DNA of 14,507 bases from Methylorubrum extorquens. GTDB lineage: Bacteria > Pseudomonadota > Alphaproteobacteria > Rhizobiales > Beijerinckiaceae. The notes below the pieces were generated by a model. That model did not search any database. It saw only the letters and a list, made by a program, of their open reading frames with translations, and was not told where the DNA came from. Positions 1 to 4,939 of the stretch are shown one piece after another (position 1 is the first letter of the stretch; each line of letters begins with the position of its first letter). A program made the position numbers and the translations under genes. The DNA is taken from the NCBI GenBank assembly GCA_019695455.1, contig JAEUAC010000068.1:1-14507 (forward strand). Direction: 5' to 3'.

Positions 1-1
1 C

Positions 2-808
2 CTCGCCGAGGGCCTCGCCGATGCGGATCTCGGGACGGTCCGACTCGCCGACGGATCCCGGGTCTCGGGCGCCGTGGTCGTGGCGGCCGACGGCCGCTTC
101 TCGACCCTGCGGGCGGCGGCCGGCATCGCCGTGCGGGACCGGCGCCTGCCGCAGGCCGCCCTGACGGCGATCCTCGCCCATGACGGGCCGCACGGCGACG
201 CCTCGACCGAGTTCCACCGGCGGGGTGGGCCCTGCACGCTGGTGCCCCTCCCCGGCCGGAGGTCGAGCCTCGTCTGGGTCGACACGGCCGCCGCTTCCGC
301 CGGACGGGCGAGGCTCGACGACGCCGCGTTCGGACAGGCCGTCACGGCCGCGACCGGCTCCCTCCTCGGGGCGTGCCGCCTCGACGGTCCGCGCGGCACC
401 GTGCCGCTCGGCCTCCTCTCGGTCGACCGCCTCACGGAGGGGCGGCTCGTGCTCCTCGGCGAGGCCGCCCACGCGCTGCCGCCGATCGGCGCGCAGGGAT
501 TGAACCTCGGGCTGGCAGACGTCGCCGCGCTCCTCGACGAGGCGGCTGGGCACGACCTCGCGGAGGCCGACGCGGTCCGGGCGGTCCTCGCCCGGTTCAC
601 GCGCTCGCGCCAGGCCGACATCTGGCTCCGGTCGCTCGCCGTCGAGGGGCTGAACGCCTCCCTCCTGCGCCGCTTCGCCGGCCTCGACGCGCTGCGGGGC
701 GTCGGCCTCGGGCTCGTCGGGACGCTCGGACCCCTGCGCCGCGCCGTGATGAGGGCGGGGCTCGGCGGCGGCACGCCGCGGCCCCGGGAGACGAGGACCA
801 CGCCATGA
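2..808 (+). CDS. UbiH/UbiF/VisC/COQ6-family FAD-dependent monooxygenase, 5'-truncated by the window edge
   Basis: The reading frame is open from base 2 to a TGA at 806-808 (268 residues), so the N-terminal Rossmann FAD-binding part lies outside the window. The GTG at 74 is internal, because the frame is open and coding-like upstream of it. Visible landmarks are VVVAADGRFSTLR near the start, a form of the family's DG motif, and GEAAHALPPIGAQGLNLG (about bases 458-511), the second FAD-binding signature of aromatic-ring hydroxylases. A basic stretch RFTRSRQADIW follows, typical of UbiH/COQ6 C-termini. The family hydroxylates ubiquinone precursors at the membrane using FAD and NAD(P)H, but it also contains other monooxygenases, so the substrate is not settled. 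Its stop codon overlaps the next start as ATGA, so the two genes are probably translationally coupled. Confidence 0.85.
   Translation, partial: LAEGLADADLGTVRLADGSRVSGAVVVAADGRFSTLRAAAGIAVRDRRLPQAALTAILAHDGPHGDASTEFHRRGGPCTLVPLPGRRSSLVWVDTAAASAGRARLDDAAFGQAVTAATGSLLGACRLDGPRGTVPLGLLSVDRLTEGRLVLLGEAAHALPPIGAQGLNLGLADVAALLDEAAGHDLAEADAVRAVLARFTRSRQADIWLRSLAVEGLNASLLRRFAGLDALRGVGLGLVGTLGPLRRAVMRAGLGGGTPRPRETRTTP
793..797 (+). promoter_or_regulatory. Ribosome binding site of the CoA-ester lyase gene
   Basis: GAGGA lies 7 bases before the ATG at 805, inside the end of the upstream monooxygenase gene. It supports 805 as the true start and argues against the long in-frame extension back to 373, which overlaps the monooxygenase gene and has shadow-frame composition. 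Confidence 0.7.
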
Positions 809-1833
809 AGCTTCCCCGCCGGTTCTTCCAGCCGCTCGCGCTCGGCGCGCCGCAGCCGCTGCGGGAGCAGCCGGTCCGGCTCGAGCGGATGATCCACTTC
901 GTGCCGCCGCACCTTGCCAAGATGCGGGCCAAGCTGCCCGAGCTCGCCGGACAGGTGGACGTCGTGCTCGGCAACCTCGAGGACGCGATCCCGGCCGACC
1001 AGAAGATCGAGGCCCGGCAGGGCTTCATCGCCATGGCGCGCGAGGCCGAGCTCGGCTCGACCGGCCTCTGGATCCGCATGAACGCGCTGAACTCGCCCTG
1101 GGCGCTCGACGACCTCGTCGAGATCGTGGGCGCGGTCGGCGCGAAGCTCGACGTCGTCATGGTGCCGAAGGTCGAGGGTGCCTGGGACGTGCACTACGTC
1201 GACCAGCTCCTCGCGCAGCTGGAGGCGCGGCATCGCATCGGAAGGCCCATCGGCATCCACGCCATCCTGGAGACGGCCGAGGGCGTGAAGAACGTGGACG
1301 ACATCGCGTCCGCCTCGCCCCGCCTGCACGGCATGAGCCTCGGGCCGGCCGACCTCGCGGCGTCGCGCGGCATGAAGACGACCCGGGTCGGCGGCGGCCA
1401 TCCCGATTACCGCGTCCTCGCGGATGCGGGCCCGCAGGGGAGCGCGCGCGCCGGCGCCCAGCAGGACCTCTGGCACTACACGGTGGCCCGCATGGTCGAT
1501 GCCTGCCAGGCGAACGGCATCAAGGCGTTCTACGGCCCGTTCGGCGACTTCTCCGACCCGGAGGCCTGCGAGGCCCAGTTCCGCAACGCCTTCCTGATGG
1601 GCTGCGTCGGGGCCTGGTCGCTCCACCCGAGCCAGATCGCGATCGCGAAGCGGGTGTTCTCGCCCGATCCGGGCGAGGTCGCGTTCGCCCGCCGCATCAT
1701 GGCCGCGATGCCGGACGGGACGGGCGCCGTGATGATCGACGGCAAGATGCAGGACGACGCGACCTGGAAGCAGGCCCGGGTGATCTGCGACCTCGCCGAC
1801 CTCGTGGCGGCGAAGGACGGCGCGACCGCCTGA
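805..1833 (+). CDS. HpcH/HpaI-family CoA-ester lyase, malyl-CoA lyase-like
   Basis: This 342-residue TIM-barrel lyase of the citrate lyase beta/malyl-CoA lyase family is expected in the cytosol. The family cleaves or condenses CoA thioesters such as L-malyl-CoA (glyoxylate plus acetyl-CoA) or beta-methylmalyl-CoA, using Mg2+ or Mn2+. Visible are the acidic NLEDA (58-62), the substrate Arg in WIRMN (R91), the metal ligand Glu in ILETAEGV (E156) and the metal ligand Asp in LGPADLA (D183). GPFGDFSD (244-251) and LHPSQIAIA (273-281) follow, then GKMQDDATWKQ (313-323), where D317 aligns best with the C-terminal catalytic Asp of malyl-CoA lyases. The overall plan matches Rhodobacter Mcl1. The N-terminus is about 20 residues longer, and the usual LDLEDAV reads GNLEDAI. 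It could be a malyl-CoA lyase, a malyl-CoA thioesterase or a paralog with another substrate. It overlaps the monooxygenase stop by 4 bp and has a good ribosome binding site. Confidence 0.88.
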   Translation: MKLPRRFFQPLALGAPQPLREQPVRLERMIHFVPPHLAKMRAKLPELAGQVDVVLGNLEDAIPADQKIEARQGFIAMAREAELGSTGLWIRMNALNSPWALDDLVEIVGAVGAKLDVVMVPKVEGAWDVHYVDQLLAQLEARHRIGRPIGIHAILETAEGVKNVDDIASASPRLHGMSLGPADLAASRGMKTTRVGGGHPDYRVLADAGPQGSARAGAQQDLWHYTVARMVDACQANGIKAFYGPFGDFSDPEACEAQFRNAFLMGCVGAWSLHPSQIAIAKRVFSPDPGEVAFARRIMAAMPDGTGAVMIDGKMQDDATWKQARVICDLADLVAAKDGATA

Positions 1834-1838
1834 CAGGA

Positions 1839-1867
1839 TTGGCGGGACGCGGGTGCCGGATTATGGT
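1839..1867 (+). promoter_or_regulatory. Candidate sigma-70-type promoter for hspQ
   Basis: TTGGCG (1839-1844) and TATGGT (1862-1867) are separated by 17 bp, each matching 4 of 6 consensus bases. The predicted transcript start falls at about 1874, on the A of the hspQ ATG, and no Shine-Dalgarno sequence is visible. hspQ may therefore be made from a leaderless mRNA. This is by inspection only; GC-rich alphaproteobacterial promoters are hard to call by eye. Confidence 0.4.
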
Positions 1868-1873
1868 CCCGGC

Positions 1874-2215
1874 ATGTCCGAGACTTCGCTCAGCCGGTCC
1901 GCGCGCTTCGATATCGGCCAGGTGGTCCGCCACCGGGTGTTCCCGTTCCGCGGCGTGATCTTCGACGTCGATCCGGTCTTCGCGAACACGGAGGAATGGT
2001 GGCTCGCCATTCCCGAGACGATCCGGCCGCGGAAGGACCAGCCCTTCTACCACCTCTTCGCCGAGAACGACGACAGCGAGTACATCGCCTACGTGTCGGA
2101 GCAGAACCTCCTGCCCGACACGTCCGGCAAGCCGCTGCGGCACGGCGGGATCGGCGCGGTGCTCGAGGCCAAGGGCGACGGCTCGTACCGCATCAGGGCC
2201 GGCGGCGCGAACTGA
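1874..2215 (+). CDS. hspQ: Heat shock protein HspQ
   Basis: This is a 113-residue protein of the HspQ (YccV-like, hemimethylated-DNA-binding) family. E. coli HspQ is 105 residues; it is a heat-shock protein that acts as a specificity enhancer of the Lon protease and was first noted for destabilising a mutant DnaA. Family landmarks are FDIGQVVRHRVFPFRGVIFD (12-31), DVDPVF (31-36), the PFYHLFAE strand (57-64) and YIAYVSEQNL (70-79). ATG at 1874 was chosen because the family begins just before the FxIGQxVRH strand. A GTG at 1853 would add seven residues (VPDYGPG-like) with no family support. The gene lies 40 bp after the lyase with its own candidate promoter and converges on the IalB-family gene. 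Confidence 0.93.
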   Translation: MSETSLSRSARFDIGQVVRHRVFPFRGVIFDVDPVFANTEEWWLAIPETIRPRKDQPFYHLFAENDDSEYIAYVSEQNLLPDTSGKPLRHGGIGAVLEAKGDGSYRIRAGGAN

Positions 2216-2236
2216 GCGCGGCCGCCGGGGACACGA

Positions 2237-2265
2237 GGGGGAAGCGGCGCGGGGCCGCTCCCCCC
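2237..2265. terminator. Hairpin between convergent hspQ and the IalB-family gene
   Basis: GGGGG-A-A-GCGGC, loop GCGGG, GCCGC-T-CCCCC: an 11-bp GC-rich stem with one bulged A (2242) and a 5-base loop, sitting in the 57-bp gap between two convergent genes. Its position suggests a bidirectional terminator. There is no clear run of T on either side, so it may work as a Rho-independent-like pause, as a 3'-end stabiliser, or together with Rho. Confidence 0.6.
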
Positions 2266-2272
2266 TGTCGGA

Positions 2273-3067
2273 TCAGGGCTTCGGCGCGGGGGCGGCCGGC
2301 GCTCCGGACGTGGCCGGGGCTCCGCCGGCGGCGCTGCTCTGCTCGAGGCGCTTGCGGAGCTCCTCGCTGCGCTTCTCGAGCTCCTCCTGCATCTTCTTCT
2401 GCTGGTCCTCGAGCACCTTGGGATCGATGGCCGCGCCGTCGAACGCCTTGCCGAACCCCGCGAGCGGCACCGCGAAGGTGACCTCCCGGCCGACCTGGTT
2501 CTGGACGCTGACGTTGATCTGCTGGCCGCGCTTCATCGCGTTGACGGTGGCGTCCTTGATGTCGGTCGCCTCGGCGAAGCAGCCGTTCGGGAAGCACATC
2601 GTGTAGGACCCGGCGATCGGGTTCGGCGTCGAATCGACCGCGAAGCGGATGCCGGGCTTGATGAGCAGGCCGAGCGGCATGAGGAAGCGCACGATCTTCT
2701 GCGATTGCTGGCCCTTCACGTCGTAGATCGCGGCCGCCAGCACGGGCTGGCCCTGATCCGACACGAAGTCGCGGGTCGTGTAGCAGATCTCCGAGCCCGT
2801 TCCCTGGTCCTTGCCGCAGACCTTGGTCCATTCCGATTGCGACGGCTCGGGCTTCACCTGCACCACGATGGGGCCGGTCTGCGATTGCTGGTTCTGCTGG
2901 GCGGCCGGCGCCTGGGCCGGCGCGGCCGGCTGCGCGGGCTGGGTCGCCGGGCGCTGCTGGCGGGCCGGAGCCGGCGCCTGGGCAAAGGCGCCCTGCGCCG
3001 CGATCGTCAGAGCCAGCGCAACCCCGGTGGGCTTCGCCACGCCCACCAGACGTGTCGTAAATGACAT
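2273..3067 (-). CDS. Secreted IalB-family (invasion-associated locus B) protein
   Basis: This is a 264-residue protein predicted to be exported. Residues 1-30 are a signal peptide with a hydrophobic stretch (VALALTIAAQ) and a likely cleavage at AFAQ-A. Residues 31-64 are a low-complexity linker rich in Pro, Ala and Gln. The IalB domain follows (about 68-215), with two cysteine pairs, C84/C95 and C158/C163, likely to form disulfides in the periplasm. Motifs include WTKVCG, CYTTRDF and YTMCFPNGC. The tail 218-245 is charged and helical (DQQKKMQEELEKRSEELRKR), a probable short coiled coil, ending in an Ala/Pro-rich stretch. The family is named for a Bartonella invasion protein but is common in free-living alphaproteobacteria, where its role is poorly known, so virulence is not implied. 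The start at 3067 has a strong AAGGAAG site six bases upstream; longer in-frame starts would bury the signal peptide. Confidence 0.85.
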   Translation of the reverse strand: MSFTTRLVGVAKPTGVALALTIAAQGAFAQAPAPARQQRPATQPAQPAAPAQAPAAQQNQQSQTGPIVVQVKPEPSQSEWTKVCGKDQGTGSEICYTTRDFVSDQGQPVLAAAIYDVKGQQSQKIVRFLMPLGLLIKPGIRFAVDSTPNPIAGSYTMCFPNGCFAEATDIKDATVNAMKRGQQINVSVQNQVGREVTFAVPLAGFGKAFDGAAIDPKVLEDQQKKMQEELEKRSEELRKRLEQSSAAGGAPATSGAPAAPAPKP

Positions 3068-3073
3068 CCCGTT

Positions 3074-3080
3074 CTTCCTT
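3074..3080 (-). promoter_or_regulatory. Ribosome binding site of the IalB-family gene
   Basis: AAGGAAG on the minus strand, six bases before the ATG at 3067. It decides the start in favour of MSFTTRL over the upstream in-frame alternatives at 3091 and 3268. Confidence 0.7.
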
Positions 3081-3190
3081 ATCTCAAGCATGTCGGGCGA
3101 GCAGCCACCGTCCCGCCGGACGCCTTCGACGCTCGAGCGCTGCTTCTGCAGGGAATGCGGCGAAGGCATGACGCCGCGCTCTAGCGGCTG

Positions 3191-3216
3191 GCGACCGGCT
3201 TGACCAGCCGGGTCGC
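3191..3216. repeat. Inverted repeat in the divergent intergenic region
   Basis: GCGACCGGCT (3191-3200), loop TGACC, AGCC-G-GGTCGC (3206-3216): a 10-bp stem with one bulged G at 3210. No T-run follows. It could be an operator for a dimeric regulator, an attenuator or a chance GC-rich hairpin. It is placed where it could affect both divergent genes. Confidence 0.45.
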
Positions 3217-3366
3217 GCCCCGGCCCACCGCCTTCCGCGAAATCTGTTGGCGCCGTGGGCCGGCGCATGGCGCGACCCCGCCGTTTCGGGCAAGCATCGG
3301 GGCACGATCGTCAGGGGCGCCCTTCGGCACATGCCTGCCACGGCTCCGGAGATGCGAGCCGCCAGC

Positions 3367-4524
3367 ATGGACACGCTGGCGGGCCTGCTCGGCGAATCCG
3401 CGCGTCGGCGGCCGTCGGCGCCGGCCGTCATCGACCAGCCGGGCCGATCGGCCTGGAGCGGCCTCGACGGGACGGCCCAGGACGCGGCCGGGTTCGCGGC
3501 GCGGGTCCGGCGCCTCGCGGGGTTCCTCGCCAACCTGCCGCTCGATCCCGGCGCGACGATCGGCATCGTCCTGCCGAACGGCTCGGAGGCCTGGCTCTCC
3601 CTCCTCGCCGCCCAGGCCGCGGGCCTCACGCCCTGCATGCTCGACGTCACCTGGAACGCGGCCGACCTCTCGGCCGCCGTCGAGCGCGCCGACATCCGGG
3701 CGGTCGTGACGCAGGGCATCCTCGGGCCGGACCGCCCGGCCGCCACGGTCACCTTCGTCGCGGCCGGATTCCTGCGGCTGCGCTTCCTGCTCGGGTTCGG
3801 CCCCGGCCTGCCGCGGGGCGTGACGAGCCTCGACGCGATCGTGGCCGACGCCGGCCGCGGCGGCGCCCTCGCGGCCGACGGCCGGCGGGAGGTCGTGACC
3901 GTGGTGCGGGCCGAGGGGCCGCCGCGCCTCGTGCGCCATTCGGTGCTCGGCCTGATCTCGAACGCGGCCGCCTTCCTCACGGAGGCGCGGGTCCGTCCGG
4001 GCGACCGCATCCTCACCTTCCTGCCGCCGGACGACCTCGCCGGGCTCGCGACCGGCGGCATCGCGGCCCTCGCGGCGGACGCCGCCCTCGAGGCGCACGG
4101 CGCCTTCGAGTCGCGCGCCCTGCTGGCGGCGCTCGACCGGCCGGAGCCGGTCCACCTCGTGGTGCCGGGCTGGATCGCGCCGCTCCTCGCCGAGGCCCGC
4201 ATCGCCGACCGGGTGCGGTCGATGACGCTGGTGCACCAGGCGCCCACGCGGCTCGCGCCGGTCGCGGCGTTGCGCGGCCACGTCGTCGACGTCGTGTCCC
4301 TGGGCGAGACGGCGCTCCTCGCCTCGGCGCGCGACGCGGGGCGGCCGGGCATCGCCCTCCCGCCGGCCGGCGGTCACGTCGAGGCGCTGGTCCGGCCCGA
4401 CGGGCGGCTCCGCATCCGGGGCGCGGGCGCGACCGGCGCTCCGGGACCCGACGGGTGGCTGGACACGCCGTTCCGGGTCGGCCCGGGCGCCGCCCGCTTG
4501 GTCGATTTCCTACCGGAGACGTGA
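3367..4524 (+). CDS. Degenerate ANL-superfamily (acyl-CoA synthetase-like) protein, probably not catalytic
   Basis: This 385-residue protein has the fold signature of the adenylate-forming N-terminal domain: MDTLAGLLGESARRRPSAPA at the start, then GATIGIVLPNGSEAWLSLLA (62-81), AAGLTPCMLD (84-93) and a segment LVRHSVLGLISNAAAFL (188-204) that aligns after the phosphate loop. The catalytic parts are missing. The Ser/Thr/Gly-rich P-loop ending in PKG is replaced by VVRAEGPPRLVRHS (179-192). The TGD motif near the end reads DGWLDTPFRV (362-371), without the ribose-binding Asp. The mobile C-terminal domain of about 110 residues with the catalytic Lys is absent. The frame is intact and GC3-rich, so it looks like a maintained protein and not a fresh pseudogene. 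The start is uncertain: in-frame ATGs at 3331 and 3352 and a TTG at 3247 exist, none with a good ribosome site, and 3367 was chosen because homologs begin here and codon use changes. The function is unknown. Confidence 0.75.
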   Translation: MDTLAGLLGESARRRPSAPAVIDQPGRSAWSGLDGTAQDAAGFAARVRRLAGFLANLPLDPGATIGIVLPNGSEAWLSLLAAQAAGLTPCMLDVTWNAADLSAAVERADIRAVVTQGILGPDRPAATVTFVAAGFLRLRFLLGFGPGLPRGVTSLDAIVADAGRGGALAADGRREVVTVVRAEGPPRLVRHSVLGLISNAAAFLTEARVRPGDRILTFLPPDDLAGLATGGIAALAADAALEAHGAFESRALLAALDRPEPVHLVVPGWIAPLLAEARIADRVRSMTLVHQAPTRLAPVAALRGHVVDVVSLGETALLASARDAGRPGIALPPAGGHVEALVRPDGRLRIRGAGATGAPGPDGWLDTPFRVGPGAARLVDFLPET

Positions 4525-4571
4525 CGAACCGAACGGCCGGATCCACGTTGTTGCGCTGCGGCAAAACACAT

Positions 4572-4578
4572 AAGGTGG
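4572..4578 (+). promoter_or_regulatory. Ribosome binding site of the receiver-like gene
   Basis: AAGGTGG ends four bases before the ATG at 4583, in the 58-bp gap after the ANL-like gene. It supports that start. The short gap allows co-transcription with the ANL-like gene, and no terminator is seen between them. Confidence 0.6.
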
Positions 4579-4582
4579 GCCG

Positions 4583-4939
4583 ATGAACGACTTCCAGAAA
4601 GTCCTCGTCGTGGACAGCGGCGATCGTCTCGCGGAAGACGTCTTCTCCGCGCAGCTCGCGGAATTCGGGTTCTCCAGCGTCACCACGTCCTACGAGGCGG
4701 CCGAGGACGTCCTGGGACTGATCCGCACGCCCTCCGCCATCGTCCTCAACATGTCGCGCGCCGATGCGAGCGCCGATTACGACCGCTTCGTCGCGGTCGC
4801 CACCGCCCTGAAGACGCGCGAGACGGCGCTGGGCATCCCCGTGATCCTGTGGGACCGGAGCCGCGAGGTCGAGGCCGGCGGGCTGTCGGGCATCCTGGCG
4901 GACGCCTTCGGCCGGCCGATCAGCGTCCCGGCCGCCTGA
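4583..4939 (+). CDS. Stand-alone pseudo-receiver (CheY-like fold) protein
   Basis: This 118-residue protein has the length and alternating strand/helix pattern of a response-regulator receiver with no output domain. VLVVDSGDRLAEDVFSAQL (7-25) matches strand 1 and helix 1, FGFSSVTTSYEAAEDVLGLI (28-47) matches strand 2 and helix 2, and SAIVLNMS (51-58) matches strand 3. The phosphoacceptor Asp at the end of strand 3 is replaced by N56. The acidic pair of strand 1 is reduced to a single D11 followed by Ser. No conserved Lys is seen at strand 5 (PVILWDRSRE). It is therefore unlikely to be phosphorylated and may act by binding partners. No histidine kinase lies nearby. Its last 20 bp overlap the 3' end of mfd on the other strand. 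The receiver assignment is from pattern and is weaker than for the housekeeping genes. Confidence 0.65.
   Translation: MNDFQKVLVVDSGDRLAEDVFSAQLAEFGFSSVTTSYEAAEDVLGLIRTPSAIVLNMSRADASADYDRFVAVATALKTRETALGIPVILWDRSREVEAGGLSGILADAFGRPISVPAA

Larger units (their letters stand above)
3068..3366. other. Divergent intergenic region, about 300 bp
   Basis: This lies between the IalB-family gene (minus) and the adenylate-forming-like gene (plus), so promoters for both must be here unless the plus-strand gene starts earlier. I can find no convincing -35/-10 pair on either strand. A TTGACC at 3200-3205 has no AT-rich -10 at the right distance. Codon choice in the plus frame before 3367 (CCT, GCT, CGA, CTT, CAT) is unlike the genes around it, which argues that this stretch is non-coding. 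Confidence 0.5.

Noticed and set aside
373..804. In-frame N-terminal extension of the CoA-ester lyase
   Set aside because: It overlaps the monooxygenase gene in another phase, is extremely Arg-rich, and a good ribosome site marks the start at 805.
3200..3228. TTGACC as a -35 element for the ANL-like gene
   Set aside because: The position 17 bp downstream reads GCCCAC, not a -10, and TTGACC lies in the loop region of an inverted repeat.
3181..4377. Two long minus-strand frames opposite the ANL-like gene
   Set aside because: Considered because the ANL-like gene is degenerate, but their translations are Arg/Ala/Gly-rich without domain signals, while the plus frame shows clear ANL homology.
4548..4576. 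TTGTTG-N17-TAAGGT as a promoter of the receiver-like gene
   Set aside because: Only 3 of 6 matches in each box, and the supposed -10 overlaps a good ribosome binding site.
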